Assembly: GCF_001468125.1 (NCBI RefSeq) | Contig: NZ_LNYT01000007.1 | Span: forward strand, 297,125 to 361,124 | Length of the DNA: 64,000 nucleotides | Direction: 5' to 3' | From: Legionella rubrilucens | GTDB lineage: Bacteria; Pseudomonadota; Gammaproteobacteria; Legionellales; Legionellaceae | Shown: one piece after another, positions 38,030-48,407 of the stretch | Position numbering within the stretch: the first letter of the stretch is position 1 | Layout of the letters: every line of letters begins with the position of its first letter | The notes under the pieces: generated by a model | The model's database searches: none | What the model saw: the letters and a program-made list of their open reading frames with translations, nothing else | Told to the model about the DNA's origin: nothing | Program-made: the position numbers and the translations under genes

Positions 38030-39982
38030 TTAATCCTGTAGTGCCAGTAACTGTGCGCCTTCCTGCACCTGGGAACCGACTTCATAGTACAATTCCGCCA
38101 GGGTACCATTTTTGGGTGCATGAATGGTGTGCTCCATTTTCATGGCTTCAAGCACAATCAGGCGCTCGCCTTCTTTCACCTTGTCACCCTTGTTTTTAAG
38201 AATGGCAACTACCGTTGCGGGCATGGGTGCCGTCAGTTGCCCCTTAGGTCCCGCCTGTTGGCCTAAATCGTCCCAATGGTAGGGACTGACAATCACCGGG
38301 CCGCCGCTGATGTAGCAATGCAATTTACCCTGAACGTGATTAATCCAGGCTGATTGCTGTTGTTTGCCGTCATCCAGAGTTAACCAATCACCCTCAAGGC
38401 GTGCGGTTAACGTCAGGGTCGGTTCGTTTTCCAGGGTCACCTGAAACTGCATTTCATTAACGGCTTCGATTTTAAGACAATAGGACTGCCCTCCTGTGAC
38501 GTAGCGGCAGTACCAGTGGCTGCGTAAATGCGGCTGCCAGGCAAAACTCTGCCGCAGTAAGGGATCCTGATGGCGGTGCAGTTGCAGATAGTCATAGGCG
38601 GCAGCCATGAACAAAGCCTGTTTTTTATCCGGCGCCGTCAGATCAAGGGTCTGCTGCTGCAGAAAGTCCGTACTTAAGTGGGCAGCAAGGAACGCTTCGT
38701 TGGCAACAATGGCCTGCAGAAAGGGAATGTTGGTTTTAACGCCGCCAATGGCATAATGGCTCAATGCCCGCTGCATGTGTTGAATGGCTTCGTCCCGCGT
38801 GTTCCCCCAGGTAATTAATTTGGCAATCATGGGGTCATAATACATGGTAATGCTCGACCCGCAGGTCACGCCGCTGTCGATACGGATGTTGTCCCCCTCA
38901 GGCTCTTTTAGAAAATGAATCTCGCCGATGGAGGGAATAAAACCCTGGTGCGGATCTTCTGCATAAATGCGGCATTCCACCGCATGACCCGAGTAACGGA
39001 TGGTGTCCTGAGTCGCTGGAAGCGGTGCATTGGCGGCTATTTTAATCTGCCATTCCACCAGATCAAAGCCGGTGATCTTCTCGGTCACCGGATGTTCCAC
39101 CTGCAGGCGGGTATTCATTTCCATAAAATAAAAATCACTGTCGCCATCCACCAGGAATTCAACGGTGCCTGCGCCGCGATAATCAATGGAGCGCGCTACC
39201 TCACAGGCTGCTGCAGCCAGCCGTTGACGCAAATCGTCATTTAAACGAGGAGCCGGGGCTTCTTCAATGATTTTTTGATGACGCCTTTGAATGGAACAAT
39301 CGCGCTCAAAAAGATGGACGACCCCTCCATGATTGTCGGCCATCACCTGCACTTCCACGTGACGCGGGTTTAATACCAGTTTTTCAATGATCATGGTGTC
39401 GTCGGCAAAACTGGCCATGGCTTCGCGGCGGGCGCCGGCCAGCGCCTGAAGAAAATCAGTGTCCTGATGCACGGCACGCATGCCTTTGCCGCCGCCGCCG
39501 CTTGCGGCTTTGAGCAATACCGGAAAGCCAATGCGTCGGGCCTCGTTCAGCAGATGCGCATCACTTTGCTCGCTGCCGTGATAGCCCGGCGTCAGCGGCA
39601 CGGATGTTTTTTCCAATAACTGTTTGGCCACCTGTTTCGATGCCATGGCTTCCATGGCTGAAACACTCGGGCCAATGAACACAATACCGGCCTGTTCACA
39701 GGCACGGGCAAAGTGGGGATTTTCTGACAGAAAACCGTAACCGGGATGAATGGCTTCGGCGCCTGAGGCTTTGGCCGCTTCCATTATGGCGTCGATATTT
39801 AAATAACTGCTTTTGGCGCTGGCTTCACCTACACAATAGGCCTTATCGGCGAGGTGCACAAACGGGCTGTTTTGATCGGCAAGCGAATAAACGGCAATGG
39901 TTTCAATGCCCATTTTTTTAGCGGTTCGAATTACCCGGCAGGCAATTTCGCCGCGGTTAGCGATAAGAATTCTGTTAAACAT
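38030..39982 (-). CDS. mccA: Methylcrotonyl-CoA carboxylase biotin-containing alpha subunit
   Basis: 650 residues: biotin carboxylase (1-~450, with [31 protein letters not shown]-grasp loop, [18 protein letters not shown]), a middle linker, and a C-terminal biotin carrier domain with [11 protein letters not shown] (biotinyl Lys). On sequence alone, propionyl- or geranyl-CoA carboxylases are close. The partners encoded alongside (isovaleryl-CoA dehydrogenase, HMG-CoA lyase) point to 3-methylcrotonyl-CoA. The preceding hydratase gene is 8 bases away. Confidence 0.93.
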   Translation of the reverse strand: MFNRILIANRGEIACRVIRTAKKMGIETIAVYSLADQNSPFVHLADKAYCVGEASAKSSYLNIDAIMEAAKASGAEAIHPGYGFLSENPHFARACEQAGIVFIGPSVSAMEAMASKQVAKQLLEKTSVPLTPGYHGSEQSDAHLLNEARRIGFPVLLKAASGGGGKGMRAVHQDTDFLQALAGARREAMASFADDTMIIEKLVLNPRHVEVQVMADNHGGVVHLFERDCSIQRRHQKIIEEAPAPRLNDDLRQRLAAAACEVARSIDYRGAGTVEFLVDGDSDFYFMEMNTRLQVEHPVTEKITGFDLVEWQIKIAANAPLPATQDTIRYSGHAVECRIYAEDPHQGFIPSIGEIHFLKEPEGDNIRIDSGVTCGSSITMYYDPMIAKLITWGNTRDEAIQHMQRALSHYAIGGVKTNIPFLQAIVANEAFLAAHLSTDFLQQQTLDLTAPDKKQALFMAAAYDYLQLHRHQDPLLRQSFAWQPHLRSHWYCRYVTGGQSYCLKIEAVNEMQFQVTLENEPTLTLTARLEGDWLTLDDGKQQQSAWINHVQGKLHCYISGGPVIVSPYHWDDLGQQAGPKGQLTAPMPATVVAILKNKGDKVKEGERLIVLEAMKMEHTIHAPKNGTLAELYYEVGSQVQEGAQLLALQD

Positions 39983-39990
39983 GAAAATCC

Positions 39991-40767
39991 TTAATTCCAG
40001 TTGGGGGTTTCTTTGTTAAGGAAAGCGTGAAGTCCACGCTGGCCTTCCGCAGAGACCCGTTTTTTTGCAATGATCGCGGCTGTTTTTTCGATTAATGCCT
40101 CATCGATGGGTTTGCCGTCAACGCAGTCAATCAGTGTTTTGCATTCCGAGACAGCCTGCGGGGCCAGCGTTGTCATCTTTTGGGCATAAGTCAGGGTATA
40201 ATCCCATAATTGATCCTCATTAATACAATGATGGACCAGATTAAGCTGTTTGGCGCGCTCGGCATCAATCATTTCAGCACTCATGAACAACCATTTGGCG
40301 ACGCGTGCGCCCACGGCGTTGACGACGTAAGGGCTGATGACGGCGGGTATCAGACCAAGCTTAACCTCGGAAAAGCAAAAGCGCGCGGATTGGGCGGCGA
40401 TAGCAATATCACAGGCAGCCACTAACCCGGCACCGCCGCCAAAAGCAGATCCCTGGACCATGGCGATGGTGGGTTTGCTGCTTGTGTAGAGGGTATTCAT
40501 CACCCGGGCAAGCACCAGGGCATCCTTGACGTTTTCCTCTTCGGTGTAATGGGCCATTTTCTGCATCCAGTGAGCATCGGCGCCGGCTGAAAAATGCTTG
40601 CCGTTGGCCTTTAAAATAATGGCCCTGACGTCAGGGTTGGCAATGGCCTCATCCAATGTTTTTTGCAAATCGTGAAGCAGCGTGTCATCAAACGCATTGT
40701 ATTTCTCGACCCGGTTTAACGTGATTACCGACACGCGGTCGTGCCATTCATGCAACAGGTGGCTCAT
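39991..40767 (-). CDS. Enoyl-CoA hydratase family protein, probable methylglutaconyl-CoA hydratase
   Basis: 258 residues from ATG 40767 (AAGGA 7 bases upstream); a longer frame from 40821 overlaps the carboxylase beta gene. Crotonase motifs: [13 protein letters not shown] (oxyanion region), [22 protein letters not shown] and [19 protein letters not shown] with the catalytic Glu. From its place between the two carboxylase genes, it probably hydrates 3-methylglutaconyl-CoA to HMG-CoA (liuC role). Confidence 0.9.
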   Translation of the reverse strand: MSHLLHEWHDRVSVITLNRVEKYNAFDDTLLHDLQKTLDEAIANPDVRAIILKANGKHFSAGADAHWMQKMAHYTEEENVKDALVLARVMNTLYTSSKPTIAMVQGSAFGGGAGLVAACDIAIAAQSARFCFSEVKLGLIPAVISPYVVNAVGARVAKWLFMSAEMIDAERAKQLNLVHHCINEDQLWDYTLTYAQKMTTLAPQAVSECKTLIDCVDGKPIDEALIEKTAAIIAKKRVSAEGQRGLHAFLNKETPNWN

Positions 40768-40777
40768 GGTTTTATCC

Positions 40778-42385
40778 TTACATACGAAATACGCCAAAGC
40801 GCGTCGGTGAAATGGGGGCATTCAAGGCCGCAGACAGACTTAAGCCCAACACCGTCCGAGTGTCTTCAGGCGCGATGACCCCATCATCCCATAAACGGGC
40901 GCTGGCATAATAGGGATTACCCTGCGTTTCATACTGGGCGCGAAGTTCGGCTTTAAAGGCCTCTTCAGCCTCCTCTGACCAGTGGGTGCCTTGTTTGGTG
41001 TACTTGTCGCGATTCACCTGCGCCAGCACATTGGCGGCCTGCTCGCCGCCCATGACTGAAATGCGGGCATTGGGCCAGCTCCATAAAAACCGCGGCTCGT
41101 AGGCGCGTCCGCACATGGCGTAGTTGCCCGCGCCAAAACTGCCGCCGACAATGACAGTGAATTTAGGCACATTGGCATTGGCAACGGCAGTCACCATTTT
41201 GGCGCCGTGTTTGGCGATGCCGCCGGCTTCGTATTTGCTGCCGACCATAAAGCCGGTGATGTTCTGTAAAAACAGCAGGGGAATGCCGCGCTGAGTACAA
41301 AGTTCGATAAAGTGGGCGCCTTTTAAAGCGCTTTCACCGAATAAGATGCCATTGTTGGCCACAATGCCGATAGGGTAACCAAACAGATGAGCAAAACCGC
41401 AAATCAGGGTGGTGCCGTACAAAGCCTTGAATTCATCGAATTCTGAGGCATCAACGAGACGGGCAATGATTTCGCGGATATCAAAAGGTTTGCGAGGGTC
41501 CACAGGGACGATGCCATTGAGTTCGTGGGCAGCATACAGGGGTTCGCGGCTGTCAATGCGGGTTAACTGATCAGGCTTTTTGCGATTCAGAAAGGCAATG
41601 GCCTGACGCGCCAGAAACAGGGCATGAGCATCGTTTTCAGCGTAATGATCAGCCACACCGGATTGACGGCAATGGACATCGGCACCGCCCAATTCTTCGG
41701 CGCTGATCACTTCACCGGTCGCCGCTTTGACCAGCGGCGGACCGCCTAAAAAAATGGTGGCCTGATTGCGGACCATGATGGATTCATCGGCCATGGCCGG
41801 GACGTAAGCGCCGCCTGCGGTACAGGAGCCCATGACCACGGCAATCTGCGGGATGTTTTCGGCAGACAACGTGGCCTGATTATAAAAAATGCGGCCAAAA
41901 TGATCGCGATCAGGAAATACTTCATCCTGCCGCGGTAAAAAGGCACCGCCGGAATCCACCAGATAAACACAGGGCAGGTGGTTGGTGCGCGCGATGTCCT
42001 GGGCCCTTAGATGTTTTTTAACCGTCAGCGGATAATAGGTGCCGCCTTTCACGGTGGCATCATTGACCACAATGATGCATTCTATGCCATTGATTCGTCC
42101 AATGCCGGTAATGATGCCGGCCGCGGGGACTACGTCGTCATAAACCTGATAGGCTGCAAGCTGCGATAACTCCAGGAATGGGCTGCCGGGGTCCAGCAAT
42201 TGCTGCAGTCTCTCACGCGGTAACAGCTTGCCGTGTTTTAAATGCCTTGCCCGCGCATTGTCATCGCCGCCCCGGGCGATTTGTTCAACAAGGCCGCGTA
42301 ACTGTAAAACCAGGGCCTCCATAGCGGCCGCGTTTTGTTTAAATTCAGTACTTGCCGTATTAAGCTGACTGACAATTTTTGCCAT
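40778..42385 (-). CDS. mccB: Methylcrotonyl-CoA carboxylase carboxyltransferase beta subunit
   Basis: A 535-residue carboxyltransferase with two crotonase-like halves. Typical stretches: [88 protein letters not shown] and [15 protein letters not shown]. It transfers CO2 from biotin on MccA to 3-methylcrotonyl-CoA. The hydratase gene starts 10 bases after its stop. Confidence 0.95.
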   Translation of the reverse strand: MAKIVSQLNTASTEFKQNAAAMEALVLQLRGLVEQIARGGDDNARARHLKHGKLLPRERLQQLLDPGSPFLELSQLAAYQVYDDVVPAAGIITGIGRINGIECIIVVNDATVKGGTYYPLTVKKHLRAQDIARTNHLPCVYLVDSGGAFLPRQDEVFPDRDHFGRIFYNQATLSAENIPQIAVVMGSCTAGGAYVPAMADESIMVRNQATIFLGGPPLVKAATGEVISAEELGGADVHCRQSGVADHYAENDAHALFLARQAIAFLNRKKPDQLTRIDSREPLYAAHELNGIVPVDPRKPFDIREIIARLVDASEFDEFKALYGTTLICGFAHLFGYPIGIVANNGILFGESALKGAHFIELCTQRGIPLLFLQNITGFMVGSKYEAGGIAKHGAKMVTAVANANVPKFTVIVGGSFGAGNYAMCGRAYEPRFLWSWPNARISVMGGEQAANVLAQVNRDKYTKQGTHWSEEAEEAFKAELRAQYETQGNPYYASARLWDDGVIAPEDTRTVLGLSLSAALNAPISPTRFGVFRM

Positions 42386-42393
42386 GATAATCC

Positions 42394-42708
42394 TTAATGA
42401 ATCAGTATGTTGCTAAGTACAATAATTAACCAGAGACACCAGGTCAACTCAAGCAGATAAGGCATGGGTTTGCCTCGAATCGGACGATAGATGAGCGCAG
42501 GGACTGAGGCTAAAAGGATAGGGATTAAGGTCAGCAGAATCACCTTGCGAATCAATAAACCGATGCCGGTGTGACTAAACACCGCGGCGAGCTTGAAATT
42601 CACGTAGGCATAAAACATGTCGATATACACAATCAGCAGATGGGCGTATTTGGCAAAGACAATGACCAGAATGCTTAAAGCAAGATAAATAAGACTTTGA
42701 CGAAGCAT
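42394..42708 (-). CDS. Small integral membrane protein in the leucine-degradation cluster
   Basis: 104 residues with three predicted membrane helices (~5-30, ~48-70 and ~82-103). ATG 42708 has AAAGG 6 bases upstream; ATG 42714 is too close to it. No family recognised. It sits between the thiolase and mccB genes, all leftward; the 8-base gap to mccB suggests co-transcription. A role in the pathway is not evident. Confidence 0.65.
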   Translation of the reverse strand: MLRQSLIYLALSILVIVFAKYAHLLIVYIDMFYAYVNFKLAAVFSHTGIGLLIRKVILLTLIPILLASVPALIYRPIRGKPMPYLLELTWCLWLIIVLSNILIH

Positions 42709-42733
42709 GTACATCCTTTGTTATTTTTATGTT

Positions 42734-42771
42734 GACGATGCCCGCAACCGTCAACCGATGCGGGCATCGTC
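42734..42771 (-). other. Long intercistronic stem-loop
   Basis: A 13-bp perfect inverted repeat (GACGATGCCCGCA 42734-42746 / TGCGGGCATCGTC 42759-42771) with a 12-base loop lies between the thiolase stop and the small membrane gene. No U run follows on either strand, so partial termination or mRNA stabilisation of the upstream ivd-thiolase segment is more likely than full termination. Confidence 0.6.
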
Positions 42772-42790
42772 CAGTGGATTAGGACAGCGG

Positions 42791-43981
42791 CTAAACCAGT
42801 TCAATGGCCATGGCCGTTGCTTCCCCGCCGCCAATGCAGAGAGCGGCAATGCCGCGGGTCTTCTGGCGTTGTTTCAGCGCATGGATGAGCGTGACTAAAA
42901 TGCGTGTGCCGGATGCGCCGATGGGGTGGCCTAAAGCACAGGCGCCGCCATGGATATTGACTTTATTGTCATCCAGTTCAAGCTGGGTAATGGCCGCCAT
43001 GGCAACTATCGCAAAGGCTTCGTTGATTTCAAAAAGGTCAACTTCATTTTTAGTCCAGCCGGCTTTGTTCATGACTTTACGAATCGCATCCACAGGAGCC
43101 GTTGTAAACCACTCTGGCGCCTGGGCATGGGTTGCGTGGGCAACGATTCTGGCCAGGGGCTTCACGCCGCGCTTTTTGGCCTGTTCAGCGGTCATGAGAA
43201 TAAGGCTTGCTGCGCCATCGGAGATGGAACTGGAGTTGGCCGCAGTCACTGTGCCGTCGGCTTTAAATGCAGGGCGCAGCGTGGCAATCTTGTTCAATTT
43301 GCCGGCGTCGGGGCTTTCATCTTTGGATACGGTGATTTCCCCTTTACGATCAGTGATGGTGACGGGTGCGATTTCGTCAGCAAAACCATTGTCCTGTTGC
43401 GCCTGCAGGGCACGCGTCAATGAACGGGACGCGTAGTCATCCTGCTGAGCCCGGGTAAAACCAAAATGTTCAGCCGTCTGCTCGGCAAAACAACCCATTA
43501 ACTGGCCGCGCTGATAGGCATCTTCCAGACCATCGAGGAACATGTGATCTTTAAGCTGACCATGGCCAAGACGGTAGCCGGAGCGGGCTTTTTCAAGCAG
43601 GTAGGGCGCATTGCTCATGCTTTCCATGCCGCTGGCCAGCACAATATTGGCCGAGCCGGCTTTGATTAAATCATGACCCAGCATCACGGCTTTCATGCCA
43701 GAGCCGCACATTTTATTAATGGTGGTTGCCCCTGTGGAATCAGGAATGCCGGCGCCAATGGCGGCCTGGCGTCCAGGCGCTTGCCCGATGCCTGCCTGTA
43801 ATACGCAGCCGGTAATGACTTCATCGATGTCAGAGGGAGAAATGCCAGCCTGTTCGAGTGCTGCACGATGAGCAATGGCCCCTAATTCCGGTGCTGTCAA
43901 TGCTGACAGAGCGCCCAGCATGTTACCCATGGGGGTGCGTTTGGCAGCAACGATGACGATATCATTCTGATCCATACTCAT
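42791..43981 (-). CDS. Acetyl-CoA C-acetyltransferase (thiolase)
   Basis: A 396-residue thiolase. NKMCGSGMKAVMLGHD holds the nucleophilic Cys (~91), NEAFAIVAMAA the NEAF motif, GGACALGHPIGASGTRI the His motif, and CIGGGEATAMAIELV the second Cys at the C-terminus. The biosynthetic-type length (~393) fits acetoacetyl-CoA thiolase (AtoB/PhaA group). In this setting it cleaves acetoacetyl-CoA to two acetyl-CoA, or supplies it for polyhydroxybutyrate. Confidence 0.94.
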   Translation of the reverse strand: MSMDQNDIVIVAAKRTPMGNMLGALSALTAPELGAIAHRAALEQAGISPSDIDEVITGCVLQAGIGQAPGRQAAIGAGIPDSTGATTINKMCGSGMKAVMLGHDLIKAGSANIVLASGMESMSNAPYLLEKARSGYRLGHGQLKDHMFLDGLEDAYQRGQLMGCFAEQTAEHFGFTRAQQDDYASRSLTRALQAQQDNGFADEIAPVTITDRKGEITVSKDESPDAGKLNKIATLRPAFKADGTVTAANSSSISDGAASLILMTAEQAKKRGVKPLARIVAHATHAQAPEWFTTAPVDAIRKVMNKAGWTKNEVDLFEINEAFAIVAMAAITQLELDDNKVNIHGGACALGHPIGASGTRILVTLIHALKQRQKTRGIAALCIGGGEATAMAIELV

Positions 43982-43992
43982 TTTCCTTTTCC

Positions 43993-45153
43993 TTATGAAG
44001 TTTCTTTAAATAGTTCACGGCCAATTAGCATGCGCCGTATCTCGGAGGTACCTGCGCCAATTTCGTACAATTTGGCATCCCGCAACAAACGCCCCGTGGG
44101 GTATTCATTAATATAGCCATTCCCGCCCAGAGTTTGAATAGCCTGCAGTGCCATTTGTGTGGCCTTCTCGGCAGTATAAAGAATCACGCCGGCGGCATCG
44201 ATGCGGTTGACTAACCCCTGATCACAAGCCTTTGCTACGGCATAAAGGTAGGATCGCGAGGCGCTTAATTCGGTATACATATCAGCCAGTTTACCCTGAA
44301 TAAACTGGAATTCGCCAATCGGCTGGCCAAATTGTTTACGTTCATGAACGTAGGGGATGACCACATCCAGACAGGCCTGCATGATGCCTACGGGTCCGGC
44401 CGCCAGAATGGTACGCTCATAGTCAAGACCGCTCATCAGCACTTTGGCGCCCTTGTTCAGTTCGCCAAGAATATTCTCAGCCGGTACCCGGCAATCTTCA
44501 AAAACCAGTTCGCAGGTGTTGGAACCCCGCATTCCCAATTTATCGAGTTTTTGCGCCGTTTTGAATCCCTTCATGCCTTTCTCAATCAGAAAGGCGGTAA
44601 TGCCTTTGCTGCCGGCCTGCCTGTCTGTTTTGGCATAAACCACCAGAACATCGGCATCCGGGCCATTGGTAATCCACATCTTAGTGCCATTGAGAATAAA
44701 ATGATCACCTTGGGGCTGGGCGTGCAACTGCATGCTGACGACATCAGAACCGGAGTTGGACTCACTCATGGCCAACGCACCGATAAACTCTCCACTTATA
44801 AGTTTAGGCAAATAGTGGCGTTTTTGCTCGCGGTTGCCGTTCAGATAAATCTGGTTGACGCAGAGGTTGGAATGCGCGCCGTAACTTAAGCCGACGGAGG
44901 CTGAGGCGCGGGAAATTTCTTCCATGGCAATGGCGTGGGCCAGATAACCCATGTTGGCTCCGCCGTATTCCTCACTGACCGTGATGCCTAACAGGCCCAT
45001 CTCGCCCAGTTTTCGCCAGAGGTGATTGGGGAAGGTGTTTTCCGCGTCAATCTGCGCGGCAATGGGGGCGATTTCATGTTGCGCGAACTGATAAACGCTG
45101 TCGCGTAACAGATCATAAGTCTCGCCAAGGGCGTGGTGTAATCCAGTATGCAT
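43993..45153 (-). CDS. ivd: Isovaleryl-CoA dehydrogenase
   Basis: A 386-residue acyl-CoA dehydrogenase. Features: [90 protein letters not shown] (Glu near 254 as in isovaleryl-CoA dehydrogenases), and [19 protein letters not shown]. It oxidises isovaleryl-CoA to 3-methylcrotonyl-CoA. First gene of the leftward leucine catabolic run; thiolase follows after 11 bases. Confidence 0.94.
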   Translation of the reverse strand: MHTGLHHALGETYDLLRDSVYQFAQHEIAPIAAQIDAENTFPNHLWRKLGEMGLLGITVSEEYGGANMGYLAHAIAMEEISRASASVGLSYGAHSNLCVNQIYLNGNREQKRHYLPKLISGEFIGALAMSESNSGSDVVSMQLHAQPQGDHFILNGTKMWITNGPDADVLVVYAKTDRQAGSKGITAFLIEKGMKGFKTAQKLDKLGMRGSNTCELVFEDCRVPAENILGELNKGAKVLMSGLDYERTILAAGPVGIMQACLDVVIPYVHERKQFGQPIGEFQFIQGKLADMYTELSASRSYLYAVAKACDQGLVNRIDAAGVILYTAEKATQMALQAIQTLGGNGYINEYPTGRLLRDAKLYEIGAGTSEIRRMLIGRELFKETS

Positions 45154-45256
45154 AGTTGACTTCCTGTTACTTAAACAAATAGGCTAGACTATACCCAATC
45201 AAATTCAAGTTGCAACTTCATTTTTAGCAGGCATTGTGCATTAAGGGGCAGGAGTT

Positions 45257-45943
45257 ATGAACAAGCTGGTAATCTGGGGCCATCATGTCGATGAATACAA
45301 GGAAATGTTTGATTTAACTGACACGGATCTTTCAGGGAAAATCCTTGAATTTGGCTGTGGTCCCAGCGCCATCAACGCCGAATTGACAGGGAAAGCCAAA
45401 CAATGCGTCAGCTGCGATCCCCTTTTCAGCCTGGACATGGATACGCTTAATTCCAAAGTGACGTTGATTTTTGCCGACATGCTTAACAAGGTGACAGAGG
45501 AAAAAGAAAAATTTGATTTCAGCCGTTATGAAAACAATCTCGAAGAACTGGTTGAAAAAAGACGAAGCGGCCTGTCTGCGTTTTTTGCGGATTACTTGCG
45601 AGGCAAAGAAGAAAAACGCTACATCGGCATCACAGAAATCCGGCTCCCTTTTGACGATTTCACCTTTGACTATGCCTTAAGTTCGCATTATCTTTTTGCC
45701 GAACTGGACAATCAGGATGTTGCGTTTCATGTCCAGGCCATTCAGGAACTGGCGCGAGTCGCCAAAGAAGTGCGTATTTTTCCCTTAATTGATCGCCACG
45801 GCCAGCCCTCGACGCTGCTCGGTCCGGTGCTGCTTGAACTGCAGCAGCACAACTTTGGCGTGGAGGTCCGCAGCGTCAATTATCACCTGCAACCCAGCGG
45901 CAATGCCATGCTTCGCGTCTGGGCACAGGAATGCCCTGTTTAA
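45257..45943 (+). CDS. Class I SAM-dependent methyltransferase, unknown substrate
   Basis: 228 residues with a Rossmann-like methyltransferase core: ILEFGCGPSAINAEL (SAM loop) near 28, SCDPLF after strand 2, FDYALSSHYLF (motif IV position) and a C-terminal VRSVNYHLQPSGNAMLRVW. Between them lies a charged insert (~75-125). No substrate-specific feature was recognised. The gene is divergent from ivd, and its stop overlaps that of the convergent kinase by 3 bases. Confidence 0.75.
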   Translation: MNKLVIWGHHVDEYKEMFDLTDTDLSGKILEFGCGPSAINAELTGKAKQCVSCDPLFSLDMDTLNSKVTLIFADMLNKVTEEKEKFDFSRYENNLEELVEKRRSGLSAFFADYLRGKEEKRYIGITEIRLPFDDFTFDYALSSHYLFAELDNQDVAFHVQAIQELARVAKEVRIFPLIDRHGQPSTLLGPVLLELQQHNFGVEVRSVNYHLQPSGNAMLRVWAQECPV

Positions 45944-47064
45944 CCGACTCGCGCAGATAATTCAGGCCCCGGGGTTTTGTCTTCATCGCCCTCCTCCTGC
46001 ACATCGCCCTCACTGTCTGACAATTGCGCCTGGTATTGTTTTTCCAGTTCAATGAGATTCGTCAGGGTGCTCATGACGGATTTAAGGGGTGTCCTCTCGT
46101 CTGGATTAAAGCGGATCATGCCATGCAGCAGTTGGTTTAATGGTTCAGCAATCTCTGACGGCATGGTCATTCCGGTAAACAGTTCAAGCCTTTGTTGCTT
46201 GCGGTGTCTGTAGTATTCTTCAAAACTGTCGGCCTCTCTTTCATTGATGTGGTCCATGGAACTGTCGCCCCAAAAATCGGCCAGGGTCATGCCCAGTGAA
46301 AAAATATCGCCTGCCACACTGATTTTTATCTTAAAGAACGCCTCTGGCGGTAGAAAGGGAAGGGTGCCTTTTATGGTTTTACCCTTGGTTTTACTGTTGG
46401 GACAGGAGAAGGCAAAATCAATTAATTTGACGGTCAGGGGCGAGAGAGAAATCATGACATTTTCTGGTTTCAGATCGCGATGAATACGGCCCTTCTCGTG
46501 GAGTTCATCCACAGCCTTGACAATCGCGAGTGAAATTTCCAGGTATTGAAGCAGGCTTAATTCAATTTTTCTCTTTATAAGATGCCGTTGCAGTTTAAAC
46601 AAGTCCATGTCACCTGCCTTTCGCATGCGCAGGAATCCAAATGCCTTACTGAATACCGGTTCTTTACACCGTAAAGACTCATCCCCAAGCTGCGTGCGCA
46701 GCGCTTCTTTATGAATTCGCTTTTCGGGCATCTGGTTTAAGGCGATGCGTTTAATGACTTGTTGCTTTTCATGCGCCCGTTCCTTAAACGACATGTCATT
46801 TTCGCTCTTAATCTTGCCGAGACTTAACATGACTAACCCATAACTGCCTTTTTCAAACGGTGCATCCAAAACTTCCGCATGAATGCAGGTGGCGGTTTTT
46901 TCAGTAATGAGCAGCGGGTGCACCAAAAAAATCTCCTCGGTGTTTTCCCCATAAGACAACACGTGTTTGCCTGCGGCGATTTCAGTATCCTCAGCCTGAG
47001 TCATTAAATCAAAAAGCAATTTTTTACCAGCAGCATTGAGTTGGGTGGGATCAATCGTAATCAT
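45940..47064 (-). CDS. Eukaryotic-like Ser/Thr protein kinase, probable effector
   Basis: 374 residues from ATG 47064; the longer frame to 47184 would overlap pyrD. Motifs: FEKGSYGLVML (glycine loop, ~70-80), VIKRIA (Lys105), IHRDLKPENVM (catalytic loop, 194-204), LIDFAF (DFG replaced by DFA, 216-218), GTLPFLPPEAFF and DIFSLGMTLADFW. Catalytic residues are otherwise complete. The C-terminal ~25 residues are very acidic (DSEGDVQEEGDEDK), as in many Dot/Icm-secreted proteins. It is of the LegK kind; host target unknown. Confidence 0.85.
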   Translation of the reverse strand: MITIDPTQLNAAGKKLLFDLMTQAEDTEIAAGKHVLSYGENTEEIFLVHPLLITEKTATCIHAEVLDAPFEKGSYGLVMLSLGKIKSENDMSFKERAHEKQQVIKRIALNQMPEKRIHKEALRTQLGDESLRCKEPVFSKAFGFLRMRKAGDMDLFKLQRHLIKRKIELSLLQYLEISLAIVKAVDELHEKGRIHRDLKPENVMISLSPLTVKLIDFAFSCPNSKTKGKTIKGTLPFLPPEAFFKIKISVAGDIFSLGMTLADFWGDSSMDHINEREADSFEEYYRHRKQQRLELFTGMTMPSEIAEPLNQLLHGMIRFNPDERTPLKSVMSTLTNLIELEKQYQAQLSDSEGDVQEEGDEDKTPGPELSARVG

Positions 47065-47162
47065 GGGTATCCTGTTTTTAAGCCAGGGTTTCTGGCGTGG
47101 TCTTAAAGGGGGTATTATATTACCTCGTTTTGCCTTCGATTGAATGTCTGGAGTTTGATTAA

Positions 47163-48161
47163 ATGTATTCTCTGCTTCGTCCACTGTTGTTTAAACTGGA
47201 CACCGAGCGTGCGCATGCGCTGGCCCTGCATGCCCTGCGCTGGCTGCCTTCGGCCTGTTTTGAAAAGCCAAAACTCAGGCCCGTAAAGGCCTTGGGTCTT
47301 GATTTTCCTCACCCCATTGGCCTGGCGGCGGGGTTTGATAAAAATGGCGAACACCTCGATGCACTGGCTAAACTGGGTTTTTCCTTTATTGAGTTGGGGA
47401 CGGTAACGCCCAAGCCGCAACCGGGTAACCCGAAGCCCCGTCTTTTTCGCCTGCCCGAGGCCAATGCCATCATTAACCGCATGGGGTTTAATAACCAGGG
47501 GGTGGATGCCTTGGTCGAGCATGTGGCCCGGGCACGTTACAAGGGCATTCTCGGCATTAATATTGGTAAAAATAAGGACACTCCGCTAACGCACGCCGCG
47601 CAGGATTACCGCTACTGTCTGCAAAAAGTGTTTAAGCAGGCCTCCTATGTGACGATTAATATCTCATCCCCCAATACCCCCGATTTGCGCTTGCTGCAGC
47701 ACGGCGATTTTTTTATTGATTTACTGATGCAGTTGACCGACGAACGCAAGCGTCTGGAAGATCAATACCAGCGTACTGTTCCGCTGTTGGTTAAAGTGTC
47801 CCCGGATGAAAGCGACGACGCTTTGAAACAGATGGCTGATGTGGTGGTCAGTCAGGGAATTAATGGCATCATCGCGACCAATACGACATCGGAGCGGGAG
47901 GCAGTGGCTTCCTTACCCCATGGCCAGGAAGCCGGCGGCTTAAGCGGGCGCCCCCTGGCTTCGCGTGCGACGGCCTGTTTACGCCTTTTAAACGAAGTGG
48001 CTGGCAAAGACGTTTGTCTGATTGGTGTTGGCGGCATCGACAGCGGTGAAATCGCCCGGGAAAAGCTGGCAGCGGGCGCTTCGTTGCTGCAGGTCTACAC
48101 CGGTTTGATTTATCAGGGGCCAGGTTTAGTCAGCCGTCTGGTGTCCGCCCTGAATGCCTAG
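47163..48161 (+). CDS. pyrD: Dihydroorotate dehydrogenase (quinone), class 2
   Basis: 332 residues, close to E. coli PyrD (336). Features: N-terminal membrane-associating helices ([21 protein letters not shown]), [46 protein letters not shown] with the catalytic Ser, GGLSGRPL and [21 protein letters not shown] binding FMN phosphate. It oxidises dihydroorotate in pyrimidine synthesis and passes electrons to quinones. Confidence 0.97.
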   Translation: MYSLLRPLLFKLDTERAHALALHALRWLPSACFEKPKLRPVKALGLDFPHPIGLAAGFDKNGEHLDALAKLGFSFIELGTVTPKPQPGNPKPRLFRLPEANAIINRMGFNNQGVDALVEHVARARYKGILGINIGKNKDTPLTHAAQDYRYCLQKVFKQASYVTINISSPNTPDLRLLQHGDFFIDLLMQLTDERKRLEDQYQRTVPLLVKVSPDESDDALKQMADVVVSQGINGIIATNTTSEREAVASLPHGQEAGGLSGRPLASRATACLRLLNEVAGKDVCLIGVGGIDSGEIAREKLAAGASLLQVYTGLIYQGPGLVSRLVSALNA

Positions 48162-48213
48162 AGGGGACTGCTACACTTAAAGAAGAAGCAAAAAAAAGCA
48201 AAAGGAGGTTTCC

Positions 48214-48372
48214 ATGACCCGCCATACCATCAGTCCTCAGCCTTATGCCGTCGATCGCAAGGGCAAAACCGATGACAAACCAAAAAGCCGGCTCGCCGGC
48301 AGTGAAATGGAGGATCCGAAACGTGACAAAGCGGCTGAAGAAAAGCGCAACATTAAAACCAAACGGGGCTGA
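48214..48372 (+). CDS. Small highly charged protein (52 residues)
   Basis: A near-perfect Shine-Dalgarno AAAGGAGGT lies 5 bases before the ATG. The product is rich in Lys, Arg, Asp and Glu (e.g. KGKTDDKPKSRLAGSEMEDP, then DKAAEEKRNIKTKRG), with no hydrophobic segment, so probably disordered. It lies 52 bases after pyrD and ends in a hairpin. No family recognised. The strong initiation site suggests high expression, possibly a stress-related hydrophilic protein. Confidence 0.7.
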   Translation: MTRHTISPQPYAVDRKGKTDDKPKSRLAGSEMEDPKRDKAAEEKRNIKTKRG

Positions 48373-48382
48373 ATCAGCCCCG
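48364..48382 (+). terminator. Hairpin at the end of the 52-residue gene
   Basis: An 8-bp perfect stem (CGGGGCTG / CAGCCCCG) with a 3-base loop includes the stop codon. It is followed by ATGGTTTGTTA, a weak U tract. Confidence 0.6.
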
Positions 48383-48407
48383 ATGGTTTGTTAATACACT
48401 CCTGACT

